Assembly (NCBI GenBank): GCA_015057505.1
Contig: SVEG01000005.1
Location: 1 to 64,000 of the forward strand
Length of the DNA: 64,000 nt
Direction of reading: 5' to 3'
Source: Lachnospiraceae bacterium
GTDB lineage: Bacteria; Bacillota; Clostridia; Lachnospirales; Lachnospiraceae
The position numbers and the translations under genes are program-made. The notes below the pieces were generated by a model. The model ran no database searches. It was not told the DNA's origin and saw only the letters and a program-made list of their open reading frames with translations. Shown in pieces: positions 1 to 9,256 of this stretch (positions are counted from its first letter, which is position 1; each line of letters opens with the position of its first letter).

Positions 1-474
1 CTTATACTCTGCCGGAAGCCCCGCAAGACTCTTCTCATTATAAAGACCAAGCTTCGCTTTTTCAAGAACCTGCTTGTCAATATCCGTCGCAATAATGCTT
101 ACATTGGACAAGCCAACCATCTTACCAAGAACCATAGCCAAAGAATACGGTTCGTCGCCTGTTGAACAGGCTGCACTCCATACCTTAAGCTTCTTACCTG
201 CCTTGGCAAATAAGTCCGGAAGAATATCCTGTTCGAGAATCTTCCACTGATCCGGGTTTCTGTAAAACTCAGAAACATTGATTGTAAGATAATTAACAAA
301 CTCTTCAAGACGATCTGCATCTTTCTTAATAAGCTGCACATATTCGTCATATGACTGGCAATGATTCTTAGCAATCAATGCATCGATTCTTCGCTTCATC
401 TGGCGTTCTTTATAAGCATTCAGGTCAATTGTAGTTATTGTAAAAACCTGTTTTTTAAATCCTTCGTAATCCAT
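1..474 (-). CDS. cheR: CheR-type chemotaxis receptor methyltransferase (C-terminus outside window)
   Basis: This gene runs off the left edge, so about 158 N-terminal residues are visible. CheR transfers methyl groups from S-adenosylmethionine to glutamates of chemoreceptors in the cytoplasm. The N-terminal helical CheR domain (about residues 1-70) contains the characteristic segment NVSEFYRNPDQW, followed by the SAM-binding fold with WSAACSTGDEPYSLAM, the family signature usually written SxGEEPYS, and an acidic IATDID strand. The ATG at 474 is preceded by GGAGG at good spacing. It lies 69 bases behind the S1-domain gene on the same strand and could be the distal gene of that transcript. Identification is from motifs I can read. 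The missing C-terminus means a fused extra domain cannot be excluded. Confidence 0.93.
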   Translation of the reverse strand, partial: MDYEGFKKQVFTITTIDLNAYKERQMKRRIDALIAKNHCQSYDEYVQLIKKDADRLEEFVNYLTINVSEFYRNPDQWKILEQDILPDLFAKAGKKLKVWSAACSTGDEPYSLAMVLGKMVGLSNVSIIATDIDKQVLEKAKLGLYNEKSLAGLPAEYK

Positions 475-543
475 ACCTCTACCTCCATGTTATTATTCTG
501 CCGAAATATCTGTCCCGACACGGTAGAAGATGCCTGCGAAATA

Positions 544-1647
544 TTATTCGTCTGCTTCCTCTTCTGCAACAGTTTCCTCTGTTTCAGCTTCTGCTGTCTC
601 ATCAAGTGCTTTAATACTTAAGCTGATTTTCTTCTGTTCTTCGTTGAAATCAACAACCTTAGCTGTAATTACCTGACCAATCTTAAGGGCGTCAGCAGGC
701 TTCTCAACATGAGCCTTGGAAATCTGTGATACATGTAAAAGTGCATCAATTCCTGCTTCAATCTCGATGAATGCACCGAAATCTGTCATACGTGCAACTT
801 TACCTTCGATTACATTACCTACTGCAAACTTCTCAGCTGCATTTAACCAGGGATTGCTCTCCGGGAACTTAAGAGTAAGTGCAACCTTCTCTCCATTGAT
901 TTCTTTAATCATAGCCTTAATGCTGTCGCCAACTTTGTAAAGCTTCTTAGGGCTCTCGATTCTTCCCCATGACATCTCTGTAATGTGAAGAAGACCGTCT
1001 ACACCGCCAAGATCAATGAATAAACCGAAATCAGTAATATTCTTAACTGTTCCTTCGATCATATCGCCTTCTTTAATCTTAGCAAAAAGCTCCTTCTGAA
1101 GCTTCTCACGCTCTGCAGCAACGAGCTGTCTTCTGTCACCGATAACTCGTCTCTTCTTAGGATTGAACTCTGTAATAACAAATTCAATCTCCTGTCCTTC
1201 ATATTTCTTAAGATCCTTTTCAAAAGAATCTGATACAAGGCTTGCAGGGATAAAAATTCTTGTCTCATCAACAATAACGCTAAGACCACCATCGAGTGCC
1301 TTTGCAACTTCTGCCTTCAATACCTCTTTGTTATTGAATGCTTCTTCAAGTCTCTTGCTTCCCTTTTCCTGAGCAAGTCTCTTGTAAGTAAGGGATACCT
1401 GACCCTCACCGTCATTCACCTTAAGTACTTTTGCCTGAAGCTCTTCACCGGCTTTAACAAGCTCTCTAAGGTCAACATTGGGTGTGTTAGTATATTCGCT
1501 TCTTGAAATAATACCATCTGCCTTATATCCGATATTCAAAACGATCTCGTCTTCTTTAACGGCGATAACCGTACCGGTAACAACTTCTCCTTTTCGTATA
1601 GTCTTAAGTGATTCCTCCAACATTTGTTCAAAGCTTAATTCTGACAT
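544..1647 (-). CDS. rpsA: S1 RNA-binding domain protein (RpsA-like, four S1 repeats)
   Basis: This 367-residue protein is made of four S1/OB-fold repeats, roughly residues 15-85, 100-170, 190-260 and 275-345. The third and fourth carry the clearest signatures (GTVKNITDFGLFIDLGGVDGLLHITEMSW and a matching repeat with GAFIEIEAGIDALLHVSQIS, here quoted as short stretches of one alignment). The tail is acidic (TAEAETEETVAEEEADE). Clostridial S1-like proteins are shorter than the six-repeat E. coli ribosomal S1 and bind mRNA on or near the ribosome; whether this one is a true ribosomal protein is not decidable here. The start overlaps the end of ispH by 20 bases, suggesting translational coupling. 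The order cmk-ispH-rpsA is common in Clostridia, where ispH and rpsA are sometimes fused. Confidence 0.9.
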   Translation of the reverse strand: MSELSFEQMLEESLKTIRKGEVVTGTVIAVKEDEIVLNIGYKADGIISRSEYTNTPNVDLRELVKAGEELQAKVLKVNDGEGQVSLTYKRLAQEKGSKRLEEAFNNKEVLKAEVAKALDGGLSVIVDETRIFIPASLVSDSFEKDLKKYEGQEIEFVITEFNPKKRRVIGDRRQLVAAEREKLQKELFAKIKEGDMIEGTVKNITDFGLFIDLGGVDGLLHITEMSWGRIESPKKLYKVGDSIKAMIKEINGEKVALTLKFPESNPWLNAAEKFAVGNVIEGKVARMTDFGAFIEIEAGIDALLHVSQISKAHVEKPADALKIGQVITAKVVDFNEEQKKISLSIKALDETAEAETEETVAEEEADE

Positions 1648-2479
1648 TCGTACGAACCTCCTCGATAATATTATTTGGGGTCGATGCCCCTGCCGTAATG
1701 CCTAAGCTGCGAATGCTAACGGATTCCTTTAAATCCAGGTCAACAAGTGTCTGTATATAGTATGTGTGTTCACATTCTTTTTTACATATCTCAAACAGCT
1801 TCTGTGTGTTGGAACTATTCTTACCGCCGATAACAATCATGGCATCCACCTGCTTAGCAATCTGCTTTGCTTCAGTCTGCCTCTCCTGTGTGGCGTTACA
1901 AATCGTGTTCACAACACATATATTGTACCCCTTTTTTGATATAATTTCAACTATATCTTGAAATTTATTGTAGTTAAATGTCGTTTGGGATACTATGCAT
2001 ATCTCATCATCAGCGTTACACTGCCAATTATCCGCCTCATCAAGGCTTCCGATTACAAAAACCTTGTCATTTTGACTCCATCCTTTGATTCCTTCAACCT
2101 CCGGATGGCCGTTATTGCCGACAATAATTATTGTTTTGCCTTTTGAACTTTCATCTCTAACTATGTTATGAATTTTTTTAACAAAAGGGCAGGTCGCGTC
2201 CACAATTTCAACAGAATCATCAAGAAGCTTGTATATGCTTTCGGAAACACCGTGTGATCTGATAACAATGACACAATCCCTTAAGTTCTTAAGTTCTTCT
2301 TCTGTTTCAATTACACCAACGCCTTTAGCAGCAAGTTCTTTTACAACCTCTTCATTGTGAATAATCGGTCCGTATGTGAAAATAGGCTTGTCACCTTTTG
2401 CAATCTGTTCATAAACCTTATCGACAGCCCGCTTAACACCGAAACAAAAACCGGCCGTCTTTGCAACAATTATCTCCAT
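1628..2479 (-). CDS. ispH: 4-hydroxy-3-methylbut-2-enyl diphosphate reductase
   Basis: IspH (LytB) is the last enzyme of the MEP isoprenoid pathway. It reduces HMBPP to isopentenyl and dimethylallyl diphosphate with an iron-sulfur cluster in the cytoplasm. The three cluster cysteines are visible at about C12 (AGFCFGVKRA), C97 (DATCPFVKKIH) and C194 (NTICNATQERQ). The substrate-binding motifs GNNGHPEVEG and GITAGASTPNNIIEEV are also present. The length of 283 residues is normal for the stand-alone enzyme. It starts 12 bases behind cmk and its end overlaps the S1-domain gene, so the three genes appear to be one operon. Confidence 0.97.
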   Translation of the reverse strand: MEIIVAKTAGFCFGVKRAVDKVYEQIAKGDKPIFTYGPIIHNEEVVKELAAKGVGVIETEEELKNLRDCVIVIRSHGVSESIYKLLDDSVEIVDATCPFVKKIHNIVRDESSKGKTIIIVGNNGHPEVEGIKGWSQNDKVFVIGSLDEADNWQCNADDEICIVSQTTFNYNKFQDIVEIISKKGYNICVVNTICNATQERQTEAKQIAKQVDAMIVIGGKNSSNTQKLFEICKKECEHTYYIQTLVDLDLKESVSIRSLGITAGASTPNNIIEEVRTNVRIKL

Positions 2480-2491
2480 AATGCCTCCGAA

Positions 2492-3151
2492 CTATCTGCA
2501 ATATGCAATTATTGCATTAACGACTTCCTCTATGGACATATCAGATGTATCAAGAAGTATTGCATCTTCCGCCTGCTTAAGTGGAGCAATTTCACGATTC
2601 ATATCACGATAATCGCGTTCCGCGATGTCCGCTTTGATTTTCTCATAATCAGCACTTGTATCACCTTTTTCAACGAGTTCTTTGTAGCGGCGGTTTGCTC
2701 TTTCTTCAACGCTTGCAGTCATATAAATCTTAACATCCGCATTAGGAAGTACATGAGTTCCTATGTCTCTTCCGTCCATTACCACATCATAATCCTCAGC
2801 AAGTTTGCGCTGTAAATCAAGAAGTTTGGCACGTACCGCACCATAAACAGAGCTTGCACTTGCCATTTTACCGACTTCTTCTGTTCTTAAAATAGATGTG
2901 ACATTTTCGCTGTTTAAGTATACATTCTGTACATTACCCTCATACTTAATAACAACTTCAATATCCTTACAAGCCTCAGTGATTGCTACTTCATCCTCCG
3001 CTGCAATTCCCTGTCTTAAAAAATAAATTGCCATTGCACGATACATTGCGCCGGTATCTACATAAATACATCCGCGCTCCTTTGCAATAAGCTTGGCAAT
3101 CGTACTTTTGCCCGCACCTGCAGGTCCGTCTATCGCAATACTGTAACCCAT
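2492..3151 (-). CDS. cmk: Cytidylate kinase
   Basis: Cytidylate kinase phosphorylates CMP and dCMP using ATP. The P-loop GPAGAGKST is near the N-terminus, and VMDGRDIGTHVLPNADVKIY, the CMP-binding region, follows in mid-protein. The ATG at 3151 (protein beginning MGYSIAIDG) is preferred because GAGGA lies eight bases upstream. A GTG seven codons further upstream (3172) has no ribosome binding site. The predicted length of 219 residues fits the family. The gene leads the cmk-ispH-rpsA group, about 50 bases behind the HI0933-family oxidoreductase gene. Confidence 0.96.
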   Translation of the reverse strand: MGYSIAIDGPAGAGKSTIAKLIAKERGCIYVDTGAMYRAMAIYFLRQGIAAEDEVAITEACKDIEVVIKYEGNVQNVYLNSENVTSILRTEEVGKMASASSVYGAVRAKLLDLQRKLAEDYDVVMDGRDIGTHVLPNADVKIYMTASVEERANRRYKELVEKGDTSADYEKIKADIAERDYRDMNREIAPLKQAEDAILLDTSDMSIEEVVNAIIAYCR

Positions 3152-3202
3152 AATTATTGTCCTCACTTTCACATATATTTATTAAAAATTGTATTATCAA
3201 AA

Positions 3203-4441
3203 TTAAACAATGGATGATGCCGCCGCATATGCCGTTGACCATGCGATCTGAAGATTAAAACCTCCCGTTACCGCATCAACATCCAGAACTTCTCCTGCAA
3301 AATACAGGCCTTTTACAAGCTTGGATTCCATGGTTGTCGGGTTAATCTCCTTAACAGCAACACCACCTCTTGTAATAATTGCTTCGCTGTATCCGCGAAA
3401 ACTTGCAAGAGATATATCAAGTTCTTTCATGGCGTCGCAAATAAGCTTGCGTTCTTCTTTGGTAATTGCATTCATCTTCTTATTAGATGGAATTCCTATT
3501 CTTTCAAGCATAACAGGTATCATCTTCTTCGGGAGAAAATGCTCTATTACATTACCCCAGTCCTTATTAATATTCTCCTGTGCTTCACGCAGAATTCTTG
3601 CATCCAGCTGTTCCTTTGAAAGCGTAGGTTTTAAATCAATCTTAAGGGCAAGCCCCTTTTCAAACATATCATCTTTCACATAACTGCTCGCGCTAAGAAT
3701 AAGCGGTCCGCTCACACCAAAATGCGTAAAAAGCATTTCTCCGAAATCACTGTAGATTTCCTTATTGCCGCAAATTAATGTAGCCTGTACATTTTTAAGA
3801 GCGAGCCCTTGCATGTCCTTTACCCATTCCTCCTTCGTGTTAAAAGGAACAAGTCCGGGAGATAATTTGGTTACAGTATGTCCGCCGTCTTTTGCAAAAC
3901 CGTAGCCGTCACCGGTAGAACCTGTACTTGCGTAAGAAATACCTCCTGTCGCAATTATAAGATTCTCTGTCATAACCTGATAAACCTTACCGTTTTGCTC
4001 TACCTTGACACCTGCTACGGCACCGTCCTTATAAATAACCTCTGTAACCTTAGTATTAAGATTAACATTAACACCCAAACGCTTCATTTCACGTGCAAGC
4101 GTGGAAATAACATCCGAGGACTTGTCCGACTCAGGAAATACTCTGTCACCGCGTTCCACCTTGATTTTAAGTCCGAGTTCCGTTAAAAAATCCATCATCG
4201 CATGATTTGAAAAACCATAAATACTACTATACATAAACTTTCTGTTTGACAGAATATTGGGAAAAAGCTCCTCAACATCACAGGCATTTGTTATATTACA
4301 ACGACCCTTTCCCGTAATATAAAGCTTTTTCCCAAGTTTCTCATTCTTCTCAAATAAATGAACCTCATGCCCGCCTCGGGCTGCGATTACGGCCGCAAGC
4401 ATGCCTGCCGCTCCACCGCCTATCAAAACTACCTTACTCAT
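3203..4441 (-). CDS. HI0933/YhiN-family flavoprotein (NAD(P)/FAD-dependent oxidoreductase)
   Basis: This is a soluble flavoprotein of the HI0933 (YhiN, BaiN-like) family. The N-terminal Rossmann dinucleotide motif is GGGAAGMLAA, followed by KLGKKLYITGKGRCN, typical of this family. The C-terminal FAD-binding region contains GLYFAGEVLDVDAVTGGFN. Some relatives act on bile acids, but the substrate of most members is unknown, so no reaction is assigned. The start at 4441 (MSKVVLIGGG) follows GGCGGAG by six bases; the upstream in-frame start has no such site. Its first codons overlap the end of the RpiR regulator gene by eight bases, suggesting coupled translation. Confidence 0.88.
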   Translation of the reverse strand: MSKVVLIGGGAAGMLAAVIAARGGHEVHLFEKNEKLGKKLYITGKGRCNITNACDVEELFPNILSNRKFMYSSIYGFSNHAMMDFLTELGLKIKVERGDRVFPESDKSSDVISTLAREMKRLGVNVNLNTKVTEVIYKDGAVAGVKVEQNGKVYQVMTENLIIATGGISYASTGSTGDGYGFAKDGGHTVTKLSPGLVPFNTKEEWVKDMQGLALKNVQATLICGNKEIYSDFGEMLFTHFGVSGPLILSASSYVKDDMFEKGLALKIDLKPTLSKEQLDARILREAQENINKDWGNVIEHFLPKKMIPVMLERIGIPSNKKMNAITKEERKLICDAMKELDISLASFRGYSEAIITRGGVAVKEINPTTMESKLVKGLYFAGEVLDVDAVTGGFNLQIAWSTAYAAASSIV

Positions 4442-5357
4442 TCTTTTCTCCGCCCGCATGTATTCCAATACGGTCATCTATATAATTAATCTCGTCATTA
4501 TTATAAACCTGATATTCGTCCCAGATTTCTTCAAGGCTCTCAAGTGTTGACATTACATGCCTCTGTTTTTTCATACAAAGCGCCACAATAAGCGCATTAA
4601 TTACGCTAAGAGGTGCTACAAGTGAATCCACAACCGAAACCATATCGCTCTTGGCAAAAAGGTTGCAGGATGAATACAGTATCATCGGCGAATGTTTTCC
4701 ATCCGTAATAGTAATAACCTTGGCATTCCTGTTGTTTGCAAATTCAAGAGCTTTAAGCGTACGCATCGAATATCTGGGAAAACTGATGCCGATTATAACA
4801 TCCTTCTCACTGATTCGCACCATCTGCTCAAACAACTCACTTGAATTGTTAGTCTGCAAAAGCCTTACATCATCAAATATTAGTTGCAGATAAAAACTCA
4901 AAAAGCTCGCAAGCGGCGCACAGCTTCTGATTCCGACAACATATATCGTCTTAGCCTTAAGCATTGTATTTATTGCTTCATTGAAGGCATCTTTATCAAT
5001 CTCTATAAGTGTTCTTTTAATCTTCTCCGCATCAGCCTGAAGCACCGACTCAAGTACTCCGTTCTGATTGATTGTACCTGATGCAATTTCGAGACGCTGA
5101 ATCGAATTAAGCTTCTGCCTTACATATTCCTCAAGTGCCATCTGAAACTTCGGATAACCGTCATAACCGAGTTCCATTGCAAATCTGACAACCGTAGACT
5201 CACTTACACTCGCCGCCTTACCAAGCTTTGCCGCAGTAAGAAATACCGCCTTGTCATAATGCTCTTCGATATATGCAGCAATACGCTTCTGTCCCTTACT
5301 AAAATGCGGGCGATGTTCTTCTATTCTCTTTATTAATTCACTGTTTTTGTTTTCCAT
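4434..5357 (-). CDS. RpiR/MurR-family transcriptional regulator
   Basis: The protein has 307 residues with an N-terminal RpiR-type helix-turn-helix (about residues 1-80, including KGQKRIAAYIEEHYDKAVF and SVSESTVVRFAMELGYDGYPKF) and a C-terminal SIS sugar-phosphate-binding domain (about 120-270, with IYVVGIRSCAPLASFLSFYL and DVIIGISFPRYSMRT). RpiR proteins sense phosphosugars and regulate sugar or amino-sugar catabolism. No obvious sugar gene is adjacent; the overlapping downstream gene is the flavoprotein. Effector and target are therefore unknown. It is the first gene after the interrupted protease gene. Confidence 0.9.
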   Translation of the reverse strand: MENKNSELIKRIEEHRPHFSKGQKRIAAYIEEHYDKAVFLTAAKLGKAASVSESTVVRFAMELGYDGYPKFQMALEEYVRQKLNSIQRLEIASGTINQNGVLESVLQADAEKIKRTLIEIDKDAFNEAINTMLKAKTIYVVGIRSCAPLASFLSFYLQLIFDDVRLLQTNNSSELFEQMVRISEKDVIIGISFPRYSMRTLKALEFANNRNAKVITITDGKHSPMILYSSCNLFAKSDMVSVVDSLVAPLSVINALIVALCMKKQRHVMSTLESLEEIWDEYQVYNNDEINYIDDRIGIHAGGEKNE

Positions 5358-5446
5358 CGTATTTTCCTTACAGATATTGTCTTATAAGGCAATCATGCCT
5401 ACCGAGTACATTTTATCTTTAAACAATATTATTTTCAAGTGATTTT

Positions 5447-6198
5447 CTAAAATTCACGCATAACATATTTGTTTTTAAGAAGCATATCCACCTGTATAAG
5501 ACCATTTCCCTGTCGGCTTCTTTCAATCCCAAGATTTTTTGTACTTTTAAGCAAAATTAACTTCACATCATTATTTGTCAAATACTTGTTCTTTGAAAGA
5601 ACAAGTGCCGCGCAACCGCTTATGACCGGAGTCGACATTGACGTACCGCTTTTCTTTACATACATTGCTTTTGAGCCCGAAAAAAAATTACGTGAAATTG
5701 CCCTGCATGCCCAAATATTTGAGCCGGGTGCAACAAGATCCGGTTTACATATACAATCTTTTGTAGGCCCTCGCCCGGAATAGTCCGAGGTTATATTTCC
5801 CATAACCTCTACGGTTTCTTCATCATCAGATGCACCCACCGTTATTACCTTTCTGCTTATTCCCGGGGTTGTAATACTTTGTGGGGAAGGCCCATTATTT
5901 CCCGCAGCCACACATACTACTATACCTGCATCCCACAGTCTGTTTACTCCTGACACAAGCTTTGATTCACTTTCAAATTCACTTTTTCCGTTCGATCCCA
6001 CTGATATATTTGCTATTTTTATATTATATTTTTCTTTATTTTCAAGTATCCAATCAAACCCGTTTAAAACATCCGGAATATTACCATTACCGTTATGATC
6101 AAGCACCTTAAGCGCAATAATATTACATTTTGGGGCAATGCCTTTAAAACCGCCTTCGGAAGAGAACCCGTTCCCCGCGATGATACCCGCTACATGTG
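5447..6198 (-). pseudogene. C-terminal part of an interrupted subtilisin-like (S8) serine protease
   Basis: This is the C-terminal part of an S8 subtilase whose N-terminal part lies 7.3 kb away at 13546-13740. Reading on the minus strand from 6198, the frame opens with HVAGIIAGNGFSSEGG and has no initiator of its own near the junction. The oxyanion-hole asparagine region is VAAGNNGPS and the catalytic serine is in KSGTSMSTPVISG. Joining the halves after removing the intervening block and one copy of TACATGTG gives about 312 residues with Asp (VAVLDTG), His (GHGTHVAG) and Ser all present. The intact protein would lack a signal peptide and resemble intracellular AprX-like subtilases. As it stands the fragment has no His or Asp and cannot be an active protease. 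Confidence 0.9.
6191..6198. repeat. Left copy of 8-bp direct repeat (target-site duplication candidate)
   Basis: TACATGTG here is repeated at 13546-13553. The two copies flank the inserted block directly, and keeping only one restores the protease reading frame. The core ACATGT is its own reverse complement, so the repeat can also be read as part of the inverted ends. Confidence 0.8.
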
Positions 6199-6219
6199 AA
6201 ACGTAGCCAAAAAGTAAAA
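6199..6219. repeat. Left terminal inverted repeat of the cassette
   Basis: The segment aaacgtagccaaaaagtaaaa pairs as an inverted repeat with 13525-13545, with a single-base insertion difference near the middle. Confidence 0.75.
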
Positions 6220-6243
6220 TCTATTTATCTTTCAACGTTATTG

Positions 6244-6252
6244 TGCTATACT
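6244..6252 (+). promoter_or_regulatory. Extended -10 promoter for the ABC exporter operon
   Basis: TGCTATACT matches an extended -10 element (TGN followed by TATAAT-like TATACT) 34 bases ahead of the first exporter start codon. No good -35 lies at 17 bases, which is typical of extended -10 promoters. The promoter lies inside the inserted cassette. Confidence 0.5.
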
Positions 6253-6285
6253 ATGCTTATTACGTTAAAAAGGCAGGTTTATTCT

Positions 6286-6966
6286 ATGCTTACAGCAGAT
6301 AAAATAACAAAAAGCTACAGCAAACACAAAGTTCTTAACAATGTTTCCTTTAAAGTCAAGAAAGGTGAATGTGTTGGAATCATTGGTGCCAACGGCTGCG
6401 GTAAATCAACTCTTTTAAATATTCTTTCCGGGGTTCTTAAAGCTGACAGCGGAACCATTACTTTTGCAGACGGCTCACTCTGCACCCCTGCCAATGTTTC
6501 CTGCATGATTGGTTATGTTCCCCAGGAAAACCCTCTTTTTGAAAAGCTTTCCGCACTTGATAATCTCCGTTTCTGGTACGGTAAAGACACTGAAGTTTTA
6601 AAAGATGATTTATCAAACGGTCTTCCCGCGCTTTTTAAGATTACGGATTATCTTAACAAACGTGTCGAAAATATGTCAGGCGGCATGAAAAAGCGACTCA
6701 GCATTGCCTGCTCTCTTGCCAAACATCAGCCCATACTCATCCTTGACGAGCCATGTGCGGCACTCGATATTCCCGGTAAGGAAGATATACATAATTATCT
6801 TAAAAGTTATCTAAAAGAAGGCAATACCGTCATAATAACAAGTCATGAGGAAGCAGAAATCATGATGTGTGATGTTGTGTATTTTCTTAAAAACGGTACC
6901 CTTACACGAATCGAACACAACGAACTTGATATTTCACAACTAATTGAAAGGATGCGCACGGAATGA
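6286..6966 (+). CDS. ABC transporter ATP-binding protein (ABC-2 exporter)
   Basis: This is a single-domain ABC ATPase of about 226 residues. Walker A is GANGCGKST, the Q-loop lies around YVPQENPLFEKLS, the signature is MSGGMKKRLSIA, Walker B is PILILDEPCAALD, and the switch histidine is in ITSHEEAE. The start at 6286 (MLTADKITKSY) fits the family N-terminus; an upstream in-frame ATG would add about 30 unrelated residues. The stop overlaps the start of the following permease by four bases. It should power an export process with the two downstream membrane proteins. The substrate is unknown. Confidence 0.92.
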   Translation: MLTADKITKSYSKHKVLNNVSFKVKKGECVGIIGANGCGKSTLLNILSGVLKADSGTITFADGSLCTPANVSCMIGYVPQENPLFEKLSALDNLRFWYGKDTEVLKDDLSNGLPALFKITDYLNKRVENMSGGMKKRLSIACSLAKHQPILILDEPCAALDIPGKEDIHNYLKSYLKEGNTVIITSHEEAEIMMCDVVYFLKNGTLTRIEHNELDISQLIERMRTE

Positions 6967-8159
6967 AATCCTACTATATTGTACAGCAAAAGACAGCTTT
7001 CCTGCACATCCCTAAGCTTCTGTTGTGTATTCTTTGCTTTACACTTTTATTTACGGGCTTTACTTTTGCGGGCAGCAAGCTTTTATACCAATCAGACAGA
7101 ACCGTTAAAAAAGTCAACATCGCTCTTGTACTTGAGGATGATGATCCGATGATTGGCCTTGCCTTGAAATATATAAACAACCTCGAAAGTGTTGATTCTG
7201 TCTGTAGTTTTTATGTGACAGACAGAGAAAACGCATATATGGCTCTTGAAAATAATGAGATATACTCTATTGTTATTTTACCTGAGAACTTTATAAACGA
7301 CATTTATAATGGAACCAATACTCCCGCAGAGATAATTTTCAAAGAATCCGGCGGGGCCGATATCATATTGTTCGAGACACTTGCCAATGCTGCCGCATAT
7401 GCGCTAAAGACGGCACAGGCGGGCATTTATGCCGGAATCGATATTATTAACGACTATGAGCTTAAGGATTTCAGAAGACAAATTGTAAATGACCTTAACG
7501 AGCTGTATATTAAACTTGCACTCAAACGCGCCCTGCTATTTGATGAAGATACTGTTTCCGCTACAGACAGGCTTTCTCTTGTCACTTATTATGGCGCAAG
7601 TGCCGCAGTACTTTTGCTTATCATATCATGCATAGGTTGCAGTTCATTTTGCAAGAACAACACGCACAGGATAAGCCTTTTAATAAAAAGACACGGTATA
7701 GGTGAATTTGCGCAGGTTCTTATCCAGTGTCTGGCTCTTGCAATCTGCTATTTTGTTATATTTGCAGTACCATTTTTGTTGTTTGAATTTTTATATTTGG
7801 AGAATAGTGTTTTTGATGTTTTGTTTAAAGTACTTCCTGTATTTTTCATATTGATTTTCAGCATTTGCTCTTATTCACTATTTTTATTCAGGATTGCAAA
7901 AACACCGCAAACAGGAATTCTTCTTTTGTTTACGATTTCAATTGTCATGATGTTTTTCTCGGGTGGAATTCTTCCCGCTCCGTTTTTACCGTCATTCGTA
8001 AGAGGTGTCGGAAATCTGCTACCCGGCTCGCGCTGGCTTCATACGGCTTTTTGTCTGGTTCTCGGCGAAATAAGCCTTTTGCCGATCGCACTGACACTTG
8101 GCTTTTCAGTACTGTTTTTGATTCTTAATTATTCTTTTGGCAGATTGGAGAACAGATGA
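6963..8159 (+). CDS. ABC-2 type membrane permease (first)
   Basis: The 398-residue membrane protein has the ABC-2/YhgE-like layout: one N-terminal transmembrane helix (LLCILCFTLLFTGFTFAG), a long extracytoplasmic domain of about 170 residues containing VNIALVLEDDD, then about five clustered C-terminal helices. ABC-2 permeases pair with the adjacent ATPase to export lipids, peptides or drugs. ATGA overlaps occur at both ends, which is strong evidence for one operon. Substrate cannot be predicted. Confidence 0.85.
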   Translation: MKSYYIVQQKTAFLHIPKLLLCILCFTLLFTGFTFAGSKLLYQSDRTVKKVNIALVLEDDDPMIGLALKYINNLESVDSVCSFYVTDRENAYMALENNEIYSIVILPENFINDIYNGTNTPAEIIFKESGGADIILFETLANAAAYALKTAQAGIYAGIDIINDYELKDFRRQIVNDLNELYIKLALKRALLFDEDTVSATDRLSLVTYYGASAAVLLLIISCIGCSSFCKNNTHRISLLIKRHGIGEFAQVLIQCLALAICYFVIFAVPFLLFEFLYLENSVFDVLFKVLPVFFILIFSICSYSLFLFRIAKTPQTGILLLFTISIVMMFFSGGILPAPFLPSFVRGVGNLLPGSRWLHTAFCLVLGEISLLPIALTLGFSVLFLILNYSFGRLENR

Positions 8160-9256
8160 AAGAATACCTGATACATTTGTCTTTACTACTCAAAAGACAA
8201 TTTACCAATAAACTGTATATATGCTTTCTTGTTGCGATGCCACTGTTTATCCTCATTGCACTGTGCATATCATCAAACACAAAAGGCAATGATAAGGTTC
8301 CCGTAGGCTGTTACATAGAAAAACAGGACCGCGAATTCATAAAAGTTTTACAGGAAAGCCTTAACGAAGCCTCCGGCAAAATTAATTTTATTGAATATGA
8401 TGATCTTAACGAAATGTTAGAGGACACCGCTTCATCTGCACTTGAGTGCTCTTATGTATTTACGGAAGAACTCTTTGACGGTCTTATTGAAGATGACTAT
8501 AAGAAAACCATTCTCAGGTTTACATCACCCTCGACTGTCGTTGCTTCCATGGTTGATGAAATGGTTTTTACCGCTGTATTCCGTGCCTTTGGAGACACAG
8601 CCCTGTGTGTATATGTTGACGAAAATCCAAAAACCTTTGCAGGGCATGATGCAGATGAATTAAAGCTTGCTCTTCGTAACGCTTACGAAAAACAGCTTGA
8701 TACAGGCCACACATTTTCACTTGAATTTAAAGCCTACGGTGATGCAGCAGATACTGATAAAACTTCTGCCTCACGTCTTCCCATCCACGGGATAATTGCT
8801 GTTTTTCTGTTTTTATGCATGCTTCTTGCATGCTCTGATTATTGCACGGAGCTTGAGCGTGGCACATTAAATATGCTTTCTCCCCGCAGACAATTTGTTT
8901 TATCCTCTTGCTTTATCGGCAGCTGGCTTATTCCCGCATTTGCCTCATCCGGCTTGACTCTTATTATTGCTGCCACCCAAAGAAGCCTTGATGTCAATCT
9001 TGGGATAACGCCCGGTCTTTCGACCGTATTTTATGAAATTTTTGTACTGATTACTTATTTTATATTGCTTAACATATCAGGACTTATACTTAATCTGATA
9101 ATAAAAAAGAGCCTTTTAATCAGCGCCCTTATTCCTGTTTTGATTACCGGAAGTCTTATATTCTGTCCCGTAATCATAAACCTGTCTGCCATCCTTCCGA
9201 TAGCCGGGGTTGTTGAAAAGCTCTTTTTACCGTACTATTATTTGATTTTCTTTTAA
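8156..9256 (+). CDS. ABC-2 type membrane permease (second)
   Basis: This 366-residue protein repeats the layout of its neighbour: one N-terminal helix (FLVAMPLFILIALCI), a large external domain, and a C-terminal cluster of helices. The two are likely partners in a heterodimeric exporter. The start overlaps the preceding gene by four bases. Its stop codon (9254-9256) directly abuts the parC stop codon on the opposite strand, leaving no room for a terminator between converging operons. Confidence 0.85.
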   Translation: MKEYLIHLSLLLKRQFTNKLYICFLVAMPLFILIALCISSNTKGNDKVPVGCYIEKQDREFIKVLQESLNEASGKINFIEYDDLNEMLEDTASSALECSYVFTEELFDGLIEDDYKKTILRFTSPSTVVASMVDEMVFTAVFRAFGDTALCVYVDENPKTFAGHDADELKLALRNAYEKQLDTGHTFSLEFKAYGDAADTDKTSASRLPIHGIIAVFLFLCMLLACSDYCTELERGTLNMLSPRRQFVLSSCFIGSWLIPAFASSGLTLIIAATQRSLDVNLGITPGLSTVFYEIFVLITYFILLNISGLILNLIIKKSLLISALIPVLITGSLIFCPVIINLSAILPIAGVVEKLFLPYYYLIFF